Part shown: positions 35,331 to 47,897 of the stretch, one piece after another
How positions within the stretch are numbered: position 1 is the stretch's first letter
Layout: each line of letters opens with the position of its first letter
From: an uncultured Lachnospiraceae bacterium
GTDB taxonomy: Bacteria; Bacillota; Clostridia; Lachnospirales; Lachnospiraceae
Assembly: GCA_944380605.1 (NCBI GenBank)
Contig: CALWIA010000015.1
Location: 124,001-188,000, forward strand
Direction of reading: 5' to 3'
DNA: 64,000 nt
Program-made: the position numbers and the translations under genes
Notes under the pieces: generated by a model
The model's database searches: none
Told to the model about the DNA's origin: nothing
The model's input: only the letters and a program-made list of their open reading frames with translations

Positions 35331-36781
35331 GCCTGCCTCCCTGCCCGGCTTTTAAATGCCGACAGCAAATAGAAAAAACTCTCCATCCGGAACAGCCGCG
35401 CCAGCAGAAGGTAAATGGCCGCTCCCGCCGCGATCTGCAGCGGCAGCTTCACCCACGGCCCGCCGGGCAGCAGAAACTGCAGCCCGTATACGGCGGCGCA
35501 CATCACCAGGGAAATCCCCGCCGACGGCAGAATATCCCGCCACTGGCTGGCCGCGCTGTAGCCCAGCAGCTTTTTGTTGGGCCACGCGTTGACAAAGGTG
35601 CACAGAAAATCCAGTACGGCCTTGACTCCCACCATCACCAGCGGCCCGAAGGGGATACACGCCAGCAGACCGGCGATGCCCATGGTTTTTTTGATGATTT
35701 CCAGCTTCAAAAACACATCGCTGCGGCCGACGGCGTTGATGGCCTGCAGATTGGTGATGTGAATGGGCCAAAAGGCGTAGGCCACGCACATAATCCGCAG
35801 ATACGGCACGCACCCCATCCATTTTTCCCCCAGCAGCGCCAGCACCAGTGTATCCGCCACCGCCAGCAGGCCGAACAGCATCGGCAGAATCACAAAGGAA
35901 CTGAGCCGTATGGCCCGCCGCACCATCTGGCGCACCTGCTCCCTGTCTCCCTGCCGGGACGAAAAAGCCGGCAGCAGCACCGCCTGAATGGCCGCTCCCA
36001 GATTGTTGACAATCAGTTTGGGAAACTGGTCTCCCCGGTTGTACACTCCCAGCAGTTCTTCATTGTATATCTTTCCCATTATCAGCCCGTACAGATTGTT
36101 GTACAGCGTATCGATCATGGAAGCCGCCAGCAGCTTCCACCCAAAGCCCAGCATCTGCCGGATCCGGTCCATGGCAAACACCGCCGCCGGCCGCCAGGGC
36201 ACCGTCACAAACAGCGCCAGCATCAGCACTCCGTAGTAAGACAGCTGCTGCCCTACCATGGCCCAGACGCCGAACCCCTTCCAGGCCATCCAGATGCTGA
36301 AGGCGCCGGAAGCCGCCGAGGCCGCCAGCGTGGACCAGAACAGTCCGGCAAATTCCATGCTTCTGGACACATAAGAATTCTGCACCGATATCACAGCGCC
36401 GGGAAACAGCACCAGCGCCAGCACGCGGACAATGGACTTCAGTTCCGCGATTTCATAAAATCCTTCTATATAAGGAGCAGACACCCACAGCAGCGCGTAC
36501 AGGACAGCCGCGGTCAGAAGGCTGAACCAGCAGACCGAGGAAAAATCCGTCCGGTCCGCTTCCCGCTTCTGTACCAGCGCCGTACTGAATCCGCTCTGCA
36601 CAATCACGTTGGCCAGCGTGATGAAAATGGTGATAATGCCCACCACTCCGTATTCCGCCGGCGTCAGCAGACGGGCCAGGATAATGGTGATCACAAACTG
36701 GATGCCCTGGGCGCCTCCGTTTTCCAGGATCTTCCACAGAAGGCCTTTGACTACCTTCCCCTTCATCTCCGTATCCGCCAC
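35327..36781 (-). CDS. WzxC-like lipopolysaccharide flippase
   Basis: A 484-residue MOP-superfamily protein with about 14 helices. KGLLWKILENGGAQGIQFVI, then RLLTPAEYGVVGIITIFITL and QSGFSTALVQKREADRTDFS are characteristic of the WzxC/colanic-acid subfamily. It is the first gene of operon B. Translation starts at GTG 36781 behind CAGGAGAGGAACT. It would flip a lipid-linked glycan. It is clearly different in sequence from the second flippase at 29128, so it is not a recent duplicate. Confidence 0.9.
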   Translation of the reverse strand: MADTEMKGKVVKGLLWKILENGGAQGIQFVITIILARLLTPAEYGVVGIITIFITLANVIVQSGFSTALVQKREADRTDFSSVCWFSLLTAAVLYALLWVSAPYIEGFYEIAELKSIVRVLALVLFPGAVISVQNSYVSRSMEFAGLFWSTLAASAASGAFSIWMAWKGFGVWAMVGQQLSYYGVLMLALFVTVPWRPAAVFAMDRIRQMLGFGWKLLAASMIDTLYNNLYGLIMGKIYNEELLGVYNRGDQFPKLIVNNLGAAIQAVLLPAFSSRQGDREQVRQMVRRAIRLSSFVILPMLFGLLAVADTLVLALLGEKWMGCVPYLRIMCVAYAFWPIHITNLQAINAVGRSDVFLKLEIIKKTMGIAGLLACIPFGPLVMVGVKAVLDFLCTFVNAWPNKKLLGYSAASQWRDILPSAGISLVMCAAVYGLQFLLPGGPWVKLPLQIAAGAAIYLLLARLFRMESFFYLLSAFKSRAGRQA

Positions 36782-36846
36782 AGTTCCTCTCCTGATTTTC
36801 CCAATTTTCCAAAAGAATCCTTGCTTTTTCTTTACCGATACCTTTC

Positions 36847-36875
36847 ATTTTACAATATCCCCCATAAATTGTAAA
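36847..36875 (-). promoter_or_regulatory. Sigma-A-like promoter of operon B
   Basis: On the minus strand TTTACA (36870-36875) and TAAAAT (36847-36852) are exactly 17 bp apart, about 66 bp upstream of the flippase GTG. This is the best promoter for the genes running down to 19436 or 18081. Confidence 0.65.
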
Positions 36876-36945
36876 TCTAATATGGCATTTTTAAATCAAA
36901 TGTGGTAGATTAACAAAAGAAACGACTTATACAGGAGGTTTTTTT

Positions 36946-38445
36946 ATGTTACGAAGCAGAAAATTCTGGCTCACATGGCTGTTAGCCGGAATCATGCTGA
37001 TCAGTTCCGCGTTCTGCGCCGTCGCCGACGACCAGGTCGGCCCCTTCTTTGATCCGGCCTACAATCCGGATCTGCGGGATGAGGCTTACTACGAGTCCCT
37101 GGAAGAGACCGGGGAGGGCCAGGAGACCCCAGGCCCCGATACAGAAACCGGAACCGCCGCTGACACCCAGACCGGAACCCAGGAGGGCGGAACCGATACC
37201 GCCCAGACGGTGGAACCCCAGCCGGAGGAACCCCAGCTGACGGTGCCCAACCGCATGCCCAGACTGCAGGCCACCACCCTGCTCTGCGACAGCCATACCT
37301 GGTCCCAGGCCTTTGTCAATGACCAGTGGTGCGACGTGGAAGGACGCCCCTTCTACTCCATTTCCATTTTCCTGGAAAATATCATCGGCAACATCCACTA
37401 CCGGGCCTATACCAGCAGCAACGGCTGGACCAACTGGGCCATGAACGGCCAGCAGACCGATATCCCCGCCGACTTCGCTCCCATTGAAGCCATCCAGATC
37501 CGGTTCAGCGGCGTCGTTCAGGACAAATACGACATTTATTACACCACCCGTCTCAGCGACGGACGGGAAACCGGCTGGGGCAAAAACGGCACCACCGCCG
37601 GCGCCATGAACCAGGGCCTGACCTTAAGCGCCTTCCGCATGGCATTTTTCAACCGCGGCGAGGAAGTGGACCTTCCCCTGACCGATACCGTGGTTTCCGC
37701 CCATGCCGACGGCATCCAGTACATCGACGGCGCCATGCGCTACATACATGGCGACGGCTCCAACTATACCGGCTGGGGCTGGGTGGAAGGCCAGCGCTAC
37801 TACTTTGTGGATTCGGTTCCCGTAACCGGCTGGCAGTACATCGACGGCTATAAGTACTACTTCGCGGAAGACGGCAAGCTGGTGGACGACCTGCGGCCCA
37901 TTATCGGAGCCCAGGGTTCCTACCACATCCAGATCAACAAGGAAATGAACTGCATGACCATCTTCGCTCAGGACGGCGGCAACGGCTACATCATTCCGGT
38001 GGTGTCCTTCCTGACCTCCACCGGCGACGACACGCCTCTGGGCACCTTCCACACGCCGGAGAAATACCGCTGGCGGCTGATGATCCACGGACTGTACACC
38101 CAGTACGCCACCCGTCTGGGCGCCGGGCTTCCGATCCTGATGCACTCCGTGATCTACGACGCCCCCAACCCGTTCACGCTGCAGTCCGACAGCTACAACT
38201 ACATGGGCGTGGCCCGTTCGTCGGGATGCATCCGGCTGGTAACGGAAGACTGCAAGTGGATCTACGACAACTGCCCCTTAGGCACCTCAGTAACGGTATA
38301 CAACAGCCCCATCTGCGGCCCCTATGAGCGTCCCACCATTCCGGCGGAGATCGCGGCGGTGCAGACCTGGGATCCCACGGATACCAGCATTACCCAGGAG
38401 CAGATCGCGGCGGAGACCGCCCGGCTGCTGAGCCTGCAGCAGTAA
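36946..38445 (+). CDS. Secreted L,D-transpeptidase with W-rich and choline-type repeats
   Basis: A 499-residue exported protein. Residues 1-28 form a signal peptide (LTWLLAGIMLISSAFCAVA). A T/E/P-rich linker (50-105) follows, then two clostridial W-type repeats (about 150-235; GWTNWAMNG, GWGKNG) and two choline-binding-like repeats (276-313; GWGWVEGQRYYF, GWQYIDGYKYYF). The YkuD catalytic domain spans about 325-453, with the invariant His400 and Cys428 in VARSSGCIRL. YkuD enzymes form 3-3 peptidoglycan cross-links. ATG 36946 has ACAGGAGG. It is alone between a divergent operon and a terminator. Confidence 0.93.
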   Translation: MLRSRKFWLTWLLAGIMLISSAFCAVADDQVGPFFDPAYNPDLRDEAYYESLEETGEGQETPGPDTETGTAADTQTGTQEGGTDTAQTVEPQPEEPQLTVPNRMPRLQATTLLCDSHTWSQAFVNDQWCDVEGRPFYSISIFLENIIGNIHYRAYTSSNGWTNWAMNGQQTDIPADFAPIEAIQIRFSGVVQDKYDIYYTTRLSDGRETGWGKNGTTAGAMNQGLTLSAFRMAFFNRGEEVDLPLTDTVVSAHADGIQYIDGAMRYIHGDGSNYTGWGWVEGQRYYFVDSVPVTGWQYIDGYKYYFAEDGKLVDDLRPIIGAQGSYHIQINKEMNCMTIFAQDGGNGYIIPVVSFLTSTGDDTPLGTFHTPEKYRWRLMIHGLYTQYATRLGAGLPILMHSVIYDAPNPFTLQSDSYNYMGVARSSGCIRLVTEDCKWIYDNCPLGTSVTVYNSPICGPYERPTIPAEIAAVQTWDPTDTSITQEQIAAETARLLSLQQ

Positions 38446-38466
38446 GGAAAACGCAGTAAGAAAAAC

Positions 38467-38509
38467 AAAACCTGTCTGACAGATTTCTCTGCCAGGCAGG
38501 TTTTCTTTT
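38467..38509. terminator. Bidirectional terminator between convergent genes
   Basis: AAAACCTG (38467-38474) and CAGGTTTT (38497-38504) pair, with more pairing inside. On the plus strand CTTTT follows; on the minus strand TTTTGTTTTTC follows. It ends the L,D-transpeptidase transcript and, from the other side, that of the methyltransferase. Confidence 0.85.
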
Positions 38510-38524
38510 GCACGATACGCCCGG

Positions 38525-39295
38525 TTACACAGAAGCTTTTCTCCCCAGATACAGCACAAACTTGTTGTACATCGTCATCTTCCCGCCGCAGCTGTCGATA
38601 GCCTCCCGGATGCCCTGATAAAAACGGCTCTTATCCGGCTCCCGCAGCGTCTGATGATCGGAATGGGTGGCGATATAAGAAAGATAGGACTCTGTATCAA
38701 ACTCTCTCACAAAGGGGTATTCCCGATATTCCAGATCGGTAAATCCATAGCGTCCCCTGGCGTCGTAATCCAGGCTGCAGCGGTACTCCACCTCCGGATG
38801 AAAATACCGGTCGTACACCTGCTGAATCCGGCTGTACAGCGGCTCATCCGTATAGCCGCCGCCGGGCCGCGCGTCCGGCCTCATAAGAAACATGGCAAAG
38901 GTACCGCCCTCCTTCAGCAGTTTCCAGGCCTTCGGATATCCGATTCCCTGGGGAATCCACTGAAACGCCGCCGCGGAATACACCATATCGAATTTCTGCT
39001 CTCCGAAATCATAGGTTTCGAAATCCCCGTTGACAATGCGGAAATTGCCGTATTCCCGGAACCGGTTTTTCATAAACTCTGTCAGATGCTCTCCCAGCTC
39101 AATGGCCGTATAGGAGCAGCCGGTCCGCAGCACCGGCTCCGTTGCCTGTCCGGTGCCCGGTCCCACTTCCAGCACTTCTTTTCCCGGCCCCAGCTGTCCG
39201 TATTCCGCCAGATCGGCAAACAGTTCCGGGCAGTACCTGGGTCTCCATCGGTCAAATTCCTCCGGTATCGTATCAAAGATTTTTCGAAAATCCAC
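38525..39295 (-). CDS. Class I SAM-dependent methyltransferase
   Basis: A 256-residue protein starting at GTG 39295 (MDFRKIFDTIPEEFDRWRPR), chosen because GGGAGGTG lies 7 bp upstream. SAM-binding motif I is EVLEVGPGTGQATEPVLRTG, followed by YTAIELGEHL and FDMVYSAAAFQWI. It belongs to the small-molecule methyltransferase class. It overlaps the end of the GT8-GT2-GT2 gene by 23 bp, so a role in O-methylation of the glycan is possible, but the subgroup is also common as a stand-alone enzyme. Confidence 0.9.
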   Translation of the reverse strand: MDFRKIFDTIPEEFDRWRPRYCPELFADLAEYGQLGPGKEVLEVGPGTGQATEPVLRTGCSYTAIELGEHLTEFMKNRFREYGNFRIVNGDFETYDFGEQKFDMVYSAAAFQWIPQGIGYPKAWKLLKEGGTFAMFLMRPDARPGGGYTDEPLYSRIQQVYDRYFHPEVEYRCSLDYDARGRYGFTDLEYREYPFVREFDTESYLSYIATHSDHQTLREPDKSRFYQGIREAIDSCGGKMTMYNKFVLYLGRKASV

Positions 39296-42218
39296 GGCGC
39301 AGCACCTCCCAGGCCATAATCTCCACGTCAATCGCTCCAAACCACAGCCGGGCGATCCGCTCCCGCACCGGGCCGATGTGCAGATATTCCTTCATATAGT
39401 ACAGCACGCTGGTATCCCGCAGGTGCTGCCGTTCTTTCATACCGGCATAGGTCTTGCTAATGGAGGCGGCATGTTCGTGACGGTACGAGTCATTTAACAA
39501 AAGCGCCGTCCGGAACCCGCCGGTTTTCAGCCGCTGCGCCAGCACCGCCTCTTCCTGATACAGAAACAGGCCCTCGTCATAGCCGCCGCAGTCCAGGAAC
39601 GCCTGGGCGGAGACCATCAGCAGGGAACCGTGCACCCGGTCCACGTACACCGCCTTCTTCCCGCGGAAATAGGATTCCGGATACCGGAGAAATTTCTGAA
39701 ACACCCTGCGGCTCACCGGTCCCATAGCCAGAAGTTCGCCCCAGAAGCCGTACAGCCGCCAGCCGTTTTTCTCTTTTCCGTAAGCCCGGTCTTCCATGAC
39801 CGCCGAAGCGGCGCCCAGGTCCGGATGGCCGGCAAACAGCCGGGCCAGCTTTCGGATACACCGTTCCGAAACATACACGTCTGGATTGGCAATGAGGATA
39901 TGGGTCGCCCCTTCCTTCTCCACCGCCCAGCGGACCCCCAGATTGTTGCCGGCGCCGTAGCCGCCGTTTCGCTCTGCCCGGATCGCCGTCACCCGGCCAT
40001 CCTCCAGCGCCTTCAGCCGCTGCCAGGAATCGTCGGCAGAAGCGTTGTCCACCACAATGATCCGCGCCAGACAGCGGTAATCGTGGATCCGCGCTGCCAT
40101 GGCCGCGGTGGATTCCGCATCGTTGTAATTGAGAATCACGCAGCAGATCTTCGGTTGCGGCCCGCCGTCCGGCTGACGTCTCTCAGCGCTCCGGGCTGCC
40201 GGTTCCTTCTGTCCGCAGGTTTCCTCCGGCCGCGGCATGGTCACCGCCTGGGCCAGGGTCTGCAGCAGCGAGCTTTTGAAAAACCGGTTCCGGACAATAT
40301 TCCGCAGCCGTCCCGCCGGGCTCTGCGCCGGCAGCGCCAGATAGGCCCGCAGCACGCCGCGGTTTTCTTCGCTCATTTCCTTTCCATACATGCGGTAAAA
40401 CGCCCGGGCCTGGGCATACATCTTCCGGTAGTTTTCCCGGGCCGTCTCCGGATGCCGAAGCCGCCGTTCCAGGTCTTCCTTTCCCCCGGTTCTCCTGGCT
40501 CCCAGCACGTTGTTCCCGTGCTGCCGGTACAGGGAAAGAGGTTCGTCCACCCAGCCGATGTTTCCAAAACAGGCAGCCGTCAGCGCCAGCCACCAGTCGT
40601 GCATAAAGCAGGCCTCCGGCACGTGCCGCGCCTTGCAGGCCAGCGCCCGGTTAACCGCCGCGGCGCCTCCTGTCACGGGATTTTCCGCCAGAACCTCCGC
40701 CAGAGAAATCCTCCCTTTCCGGTACCGCTGGTAGCCATAAAAACTGGGGTGCAGAATCCGCAGGTTCGAATCCGCCACCGCCATATCCGAATGGACCAGC
40801 AGCGGCGTCTCCTCCCCGTACTGCGCCTCCATAGAGTTCAGTACCTTTAAAAGCTTCTCCGCCTTGTCCTTTTTCCACACGTCGTCCTGATCGCAGAAAA
40901 AGAAATACCGGGCTTTGGGCTGCAGCTGCAGCCCCTGCTCCATCAGCCAGAAAAAGTTTCCTGCCGCGCCGGGAACCGATCCCGTCTTGCCGTGGGGCCT
41001 GGGAGCCAAAAAAATCCGGTCCGGATACCGCTTCCGGTATTCCTCCAGAATTTCCGCGGTTCCATCGGAAGAGCCGTCGTCCGATATAAGGATCCGCAGC
41101 GGCCCGGCAGACTGCGACAAAATGGAATCCAGCTGCTGCCGGATATAGGCGGCGCCGTTATAGGCCGCCAGCAGCACCGCCGCGTCCGCTCCCGCCTTTC
41201 CGGGGGTCGGACCGGCAGACGCCGGTTCCTTTTCCGCTTCCGCCTTCTGCTTCCGGTTCTCGATGACGCCCATGCCGAACCGGCGGCTGATCTCCCAGCG
41301 CGCCGCCGGGCAGACCGCCGTCACGTAGTCCATCAGGTGGTACAGCAGCATATAGAGCTCTTTGCCGGTTTCCTTCGGCGTACCGGCCCAGGGCGTCCGG
41401 GCCAGATAGGATTCATAAATTTTCCGGTAATGGCCCAGGTTGCCGGCGATCCAGGGCCGTTCATCTCCGCAGAAATGCAAAATGGCCGGATGCCGCTTGG
41501 CCGTCCGGAACGCTTCCGCCGTCACCGCCTCATACCAGGGCGAGTGCCGCAGCAGATCGCCGTACCGGTAATACCGGTAATTGGTAAAAAAGTTGTACCG
41601 GGGCGGCATCGGCAGAATCCGCCCTTTCAGCACGCCGTTTATGGCGTCCTGGTCGCAGGCAAACAGTTTCCCCCCTTTTTCCCGGTAAAACCGCAAAAGC
41701 TGCCCCTGAACGTCTTCCCGTCTCCAGGCCTCCAGATCCACCAGCAGCACGCCGGCGTTGAAATAGGGCTCTTCCGGCCCCAGGCCGATCTCCTGTTTTA
41801 CCGTTTCATAAATGGTGGGCTCCATAACCGCCGCCAGCACATGGCCCTGCAGAGGCGCCGTCCAGAGCGGTTTCAGGGAACCGGACACCACCGTGTCGCA
41901 GTCCAGGTACAGCACCCGTTTCACCGTCTCCGGAAGAATCTGGCCGATAAACAGCCGGCCCATGGTGCTGATATCAAACCCGCCGGTATCCACGTCGTAA
42001 TCAAACCGGTCCCGGATTTCTCCCAGTTCCAGCACCCGGATCTCCCGGCCGTAAGCCCCGGCGATCTGTTCCAGCTTCTTCCGGCTCTCCGGAGAAATCC
42101 CGGCAGACAGCACCCAGACCCGCAGTTCCTCTTCGTCCCGGTTCCGGTCGTACAGAGACGCCGCGGAAACCGCCAGATGGCGGGCGTAGGCGTCATTGGA
42201 TACATAAACCACATGCAT
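39273..42218 (-). CDS. Three-domain glycosyltransferase: GT8-GT2-GT2
   Basis: A 981-residue protein with three catalytic domains. Residues 1-275: GT8, with DXD in VLYLDCDTVVSGSLKPLW and FNAGVLLVDLEAW. Residues 345-660: GT2 with VLLAAYNGAAYIRQQLDSIL, ISDDGSSDGT and FFCDQDDVWKKDKAEKL. Residues 690-981: a second GT2 of the rhamnosyltransferase type with CCVILNYNDAEST, VVDNASADDSW and IANPDVYVS. The linkers (320-345, 660-690) are low-complexity and charged. One polypeptide could thus add three sugars in order. UDP-galactopyranose mutase lies 21 bp upstream, so a galactofuranosyl step is possible. Confidence 0.92.
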   Translation of the reverse strand: MHVVYVSNDAYARHLAVSAASLYDRNRDEEELRVWVLSAGISPESRKKLEQIAGAYGREIRVLELGEIRDRFDYDVDTGGFDISTMGRLFIGQILPETVKRVLYLDCDTVVSGSLKPLWTAPLQGHVLAAVMEPTIYETVKQEIGLGPEEPYFNAGVLLVDLEAWRREDVQGQLLRFYREKGGKLFACDQDAINGVLKGRILPMPPRYNFFTNYRYYRYGDLLRHSPWYEAVTAEAFRTAKRHPAILHFCGDERPWIAGNLGHYRKIYESYLARTPWAGTPKETGKELYMLLYHLMDYVTAVCPAARWEISRRFGMGVIENRKQKAEAEKEPASAGPTPGKAGADAAVLLAAYNGAAYIRQQLDSILSQSAGPLRILISDDGSSDGTAEILEEYRKRYPDRIFLAPRPHGKTGSVPGAAGNFFWLMEQGLQLQPKARYFFFCDQDDVWKKDKAEKLLKVLNSMEAQYGEETPLLVHSDMAVADSNLRILHPSFYGYQRYRKGRISLAEVLAENPVTGGAAAVNRALACKARHVPEACFMHDWWLALTAACFGNIGWVDEPLSLYRQHGNNVLGARRTGGKEDLERRLRHPETARENYRKMYAQARAFYRMYGKEMSEENRGVLRAYLALPAQSPAGRLRNIVRNRFFKSSLLQTLAQAVTMPRPEETCGQKEPAARSAERRQPDGGPQPKICCVILNYNDAESTAAMAARIHDYRCLARIIVVDNASADDSWQRLKALEDGRVTAIRAERNGGYGAGNNLGVRWAVEKEGATHILIANPDVYVSERCIRKLARLFAGHPDLGAASAVMEDRAYGKEKNGWRLYGFWGELLAMGPVSRRVFQKFLRYPESYFRGKKAVYVDRVHGSLLMVSAQAFLDCGGYDEGLFLYQEEAVLAQRLKTGGFRTALLLNDSYRHEHAASISKTYAGMKERQHLRDTSVLYYMKEYLHIGPVRERIARLWFGAIDVEIMAWEVLRRGFSKNL

Positions 42219-42239
42219 GGGTCCGCTTCACCTCCCGTC

Positions 42240-43345
42240 TCAGCCCAGTCCATATTCCTCCGCGCGGGCCAGAGCGGAAGCGATCACCTTGTCCATATCG
42301 TAATACTTGTATTCCGCCAGCCGGCCGCCGAAGATCACGTTTTCTTCTTTCGCCGCCAGTTCGGCGTAGCGGGCGTAGAGCGCCTGATTTTTTTCATCGT
42401 TTACCGGATAGTAGGGTTCCATGCCCTCCTGCCATTCCGCCGGATATTCCCGGGTGATCACCGTCTTCGGCTGGGTACCGAACTCAAAATGCTTGTGCTC
42501 GATGATCCGGGTAAAGGGCGTCTCCCGGTCGGTGTAGTTGACCACCGCCACTCCCTGATAGTTGTCCGTATCCAGGGTCTCCGTCTCAAACCGCAGGCTG
42601 CGGTATTCCAGACGTCCGAACCGGTATCCGTAATAGGAGTCAATGGTGCCGGTATACACCACCTGGCGGGCCAGCCCGTCCAGCTCTTCCCGGTGTTCCA
42701 GGTAATCGGTACCCAGCCGCACGTCGCAGCCTTCAAACAGCTTGTCTACGATCACATTGTAGCCGCCCATGGGAATGCCCTGGTACAGGTCGTTGAAATA
42801 GTTGTTGTCGTAGGTGTAGCGCACCGGCAGCCGGCGGATGATAAAGGCCGGCAGTTCCCGGCAGTCCCGTCCCCACTGCTTTTCCGTATAGCCCTTTACC
42901 AGCTTTTCGTACAGATCGGTGCCCACCAGGCGGATGGCCTGCTCCTCCAGGTTTTTCGGCTCTCCCGTCACCGCCTGCTTCTGCCGGTCGATAATGGCCT
43001 TCGCCTCCTGAGGCGTGGAAATCCCCCACATCTTGCTGAAGGTATTCATGTTGAAAGGCATGTTGTACATCTCGCCGTGATAATTGGCCACCGGGCTGTT
43101 GGTGTAGCGGTTGAATTCCGCCAGGCTGTTGACAAAGTCCCAGACCTTCCGGTCGCTGGTATGAAAGATGTGGGCGCCGTACTTGTGCACATGGATGCCT
43201 TCCACGTCCTCGCAGTAAACGTTGCCGCCCAGATGTTCCCGTTTCTCTACCACCAGGCAGGTCTTGCCCTGCCGGCGGGCCAGATAGGCCCAGACGCCGC
43301 CGAACAGGCCGCCGCCTACAATCAGATAGTCATATGTCTTGCCGC

Positions 43346-43349
<4 letters not shown>
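42240..43349 (-). CDS. glf: UDP-galactopyranose mutase
   Basis: A 369-residue flavoprotein that interconverts UDP-Galp and UDP-Galf. The FAD-binding motif is YLIVGGGLFGGVWAYLA, followed by EKREHLGGNVYCEDVEGIHV, KYGAHIFHTSDRKVWDFV and TPFTRIIEHKHFEF, all typical of Glf. ATG 43349 overlaps the stop of the GlgX-like gene as ATGA. It implies that galactofuranose is part of the surface glycan. Confidence 0.97.
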
Positions 43350-45301
<1,952 letters not shown>

Positions 45302-45315
45302 CTTTTTCTCCCACC

Positions 45316-47145
45316 TTATCTGGCATGTTCCGCGGCGATTTCCTCCGCCAGCTCGTTCAGGTACATCCAGCGTTCCATCTTCGCTTCCAATGCCGAATTC
45401 AATTCTTCCTTTTCCTTCATCAGTTCTTCCAGCCGTACAAAATCCCGGGCCGCCTTCAGAATCTCGCTTTCGCACGCTTCCAGCTTCGCCTCCAGCCCGG
45501 CGATCTCGTCCTCGATCACTTCCCAGTCCTTTTGCTCCTGATAAGTAAACCGCTTCTTTTTCACGCCGCCCCAGGTCTCTCTGGAAGACTTTTTGCCGGA
45601 ACCGCTTTCCGCCTTGCCGTCCTGCGCTTTTTCCCCGCTGCCCCGCGCTTCCGCCTCTTTCCGGAGGCAGGCCGCCTGATAATCCGTAAAACCGCCCTCG
45701 TACTGCGTCACCGTTCCGCCGCCCTCAAAGGCGAACATCCGGCGCATGGTCCGATCCAGGAAATACCGGTCATGAGACACGGCGGCCACAATACCCTGGA
45801 ACCGGTCCAGATAGTCTTCCAGAATGGTCAGGGTCTGGATATCCAGGTCATTGGTGGGCTCGTCCAGCAGAAGCACGTTGGGCGCCTCCATCAGGATCCG
45901 CAGCAGATACAGCCGCCTCCGCTCCCCGCCGGACAGCTTCTCGATCTTGGTGTACTGCACCGAAGGGGGAAACAAAAACCGTTCCAGCATCTGGGACGCG
46001 CTGACGCTGCCATCCGGCGTCTGCACGTACTCCGCCGCCTCCCGGATGTAGTCGATGACCCGCAGGCTGGTATCCATGTCCTCGTTTTCCTGGGAAAAAT
46101 ATCCGATTTTCACCGTCTGCCCCACCTGCACCGTCCCCTGGTCCGGCAGAATCCGGCCGGAGATGATCTTCATCAGCGTGGTTTTTCCGCATCCGTTGGG
46201 GCCGATGATGCCAATCCGGTCGTTTTTCAGGAAAATATAGGAGAAATCCCGCAGCAGCACCCGGTCCCCATAGCTTTTCCAGAGGTGATCCAGTTCCACG
46301 GTGGTGCGGCCCAGACGGCTGGAAATGGACTCCAGTTCCACCTGCCGCTCCTGTGCCGGCCCTTTCTGGTCCCGCAGCGCCTCGTAGCGCTGGATATGGG
46401 CCTTCTGCTTGGTGGACCGGGCCCTGGCGCCTCTCTGCATCCACTCCAGCTCCGTCCGCAGCAGGGACTGGCGCTTCCGCTCCGACGCCTGCGCCATATC
46501 CAGCCGCTCCGCCCTGCGTTTTAAATAGCCCTCGTAATTCTCCTGATAGCTGTAGATTTTCCCGTCGTCCAGCTCCGCGATCCGGTTTGCCACGCTGTCC
46601 AGAAAATACCGGTCGTGGGTGATCATCAGGATGCTTCCCCGGAATTTTTTCAGGTGCTCTTCCAGCCACTCCGCCATCTGGCTGTCCAGATGGTTGGTGG
46701 GCTCGTCCAACAAAAGCAGGTCCGTCTGCGCCATCAGCGTGCTGACCAGGGCCACCCGCTTGCGCTGGCCGCCGGACAAGGTCTCCACCGGGACATCAAA
46801 ATCCATAAAACCCATCCGGGTCAGCATGGCCTTGGCCTGGCTCTCCATATCCTGCAGATGGGGGTGATCCGCGTTGTCCCTGCGGATGCTTTCCAGTATC
46901 GTATCACCGGAATGGAACCGGGGATTCTGAGGCAGATACCGGATATCCAGGCCGTTTCTCCGGATCACGGTGCCGCCATCCGGCTCCTCCAGCCCCGCCG
47001 CGATCCGCAGAAGCGTGGACTTGCCGGTCCCGTTGACGCCGATCAGCCCTACTTTTTCCCCTTCCTGAATGGAAAAATCCGCGTCGTCAAACAGGAGCCG
47101 TTCCGTATAAGATTTGGTCAGATGTTCTATGGTCAGCAGGCTCAT
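45316..47145 (-). CDS. Uup-like ABC-F ATPase
   Basis: A 609-residue protein with two ABC domains in tandem (Walker [10 protein letters not shown] and GPNGCGKTT; signatures LSGGQRKR and LSGGERRR; Walker [12 protein letters not shown] and [11 protein letters not shown]). A charged interdomain linker follows the first domain, and the C-terminal 100 residues form a coiled coil ([20 protein letters not shown]). This layout fits Uup, a ribosome- or DNA-junction-associated ABC-F protein. ATG 47145 overlaps the exoA stop by 4 bp. No membrane domain. Confidence 0.93.
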   Translation of the reverse strand: MSLLTIEHLTKSYTERLLFDDADFSIQEGEKVGLIGVNGTGKSTLLRIAAGLEEPDGGTVIRRNGLDIRYLPQNPRFHSGDTILESIRRDNADHPHLQDMESQAKAMLTRMGFMDFDVPVETLSGGQRKRVALVSTLMAQTDLLLLDEPTNHLDSQMAEWLEEHLKKFRGSILMITHDRYFLDSVANRIAELDDGKIYSYQENYEGYLKRRAERLDMAQASERKRQSLLRTELEWMQRGARARSTKQKAHIQRYEALRDQKGPAQERQVELESISSRLGRTTVELDHLWKSYGDRVLLRDFSYIFLKNDRIGIIGPNGCGKTTLMKIISGRILPDQGTVQVGQTVKIGYFSQENEDMDTSLRVIDYIREAAEYVQTPDGSVSASQMLERFLFPPSVQYTKIEKLSGGERRRLYLLRILMEAPNVLLLDEPTNDLDIQTLTILEDYLDRFQGIVAAVSHDRYFLDRTMRRMFAFEGGGTVTQYEGGFTDYQAACLRKEAEARGSGEKAQDGKAESGSGKKSSRETWGGVKKKRFTYQEQKDWEVIEDEIAGLEAKLEACESEILKAARDFVRLEELMKEKEELNSALEAKMERWMYLNELAEEIAAEHAR

Positions 47146-47897
47146 GCGATCACCAGCTCCACCGGACAGTGATCCGAACCCGTGATCTCCGTATGAATGG
47201 AAGCGCTGACCAGCCGCTCCTTCAGAGACTCGGATACGCAGAAATAGTCGATGCGCCATCCGGCGTTTTTCTCCCTGGCCTTAAACCGGTAGGACCACCA
47301 GGAGTACACGCCCTCCGCATCCGGATAAAAATACCGGTAGGTATCGATAAAGCCCGCATCCAGCAGCCGGGAAAACTTTTCCCGCTCCTGGTCCGTAAAT
47401 CCCGCGTTGTTCCGGTTGGTTTTGGGATTTTTCAGGTCGATTTCCTGATGAGCCACATTCAGGTCCCCGCAGAAAATCACCGGCTTCTTCGCCTCCAGCC
47501 CTTTCAGATAGCCCAGAAACGCGTCTTCCCATTCCATGCGGTAGGGCAGCCGGGCCAGTTCGTTCTGAGAATTGGGGGTATAGCAGGTGACCACATAGTA
47601 GTCCCCGTATTCCGCCGTAATCACCCGGCCTTCCTGGTCGTGTTCTTCCAGGCCCATGCCATAGGAAACCGACAGCGGTTCCTCTTTGGAAAACAGCGCC
47701 GTGCCGGAATACCCCTTCTTTTTCGCGTAATTCCAGTACTGATAATACCCGTCCAGTGGCAGTTCAATCTGCCCTTCCTGCAGCTTGCTTTCCTGTATAC
47801 AGAATACATCCGCGTCCGCGGCTTTGAAATAGTCCAGAAATCCTTTGCCTACACAGGCCCGCAGCCCGTTTACATTCCATGAAATCAGTTTTTTCAT
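47142..47897 (-). CDS. exoA: Exodeoxyribonuclease III
   Basis: A 251-residue AP endonuclease/3'-5' exonuclease of the ExoIII family, acting in base-excision repair. It shows [20 protein letters not shown], the metal ligand in [27 protein letters not shown] and the C-terminal WRIDYFCVS and [11 protein letters not shown], the complete set of catalytic motifs. It heads the run exoA, ABC-F, GlgX-like, glf, GT8-GT2-GT2, methyltransferase; whether all are one transcript is not certain. Confidence 0.95.
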   Translation of the reverse strand: MKKLISWNVNGLRACVGKGFLDYFKAADADVFCIQESKLQEGQIELPLDGYYQYWNYAKKKGYSGTALFSKEEPLSVSYGMGLEEHDQEGRVITAEYGDYYVVTCYTPNSQNELARLPYRMEWEDAFLGYLKGLEAKKPVIFCGDLNVAHQEIDLKNPKTNRNNAGFTDQEREKFSRLLDAGFIDTYRYFYPDAEGVYSWWSYRFKAREKNAGWRIDYFCVSESLKERLVSASIHTEITGSDHCPVELVIA

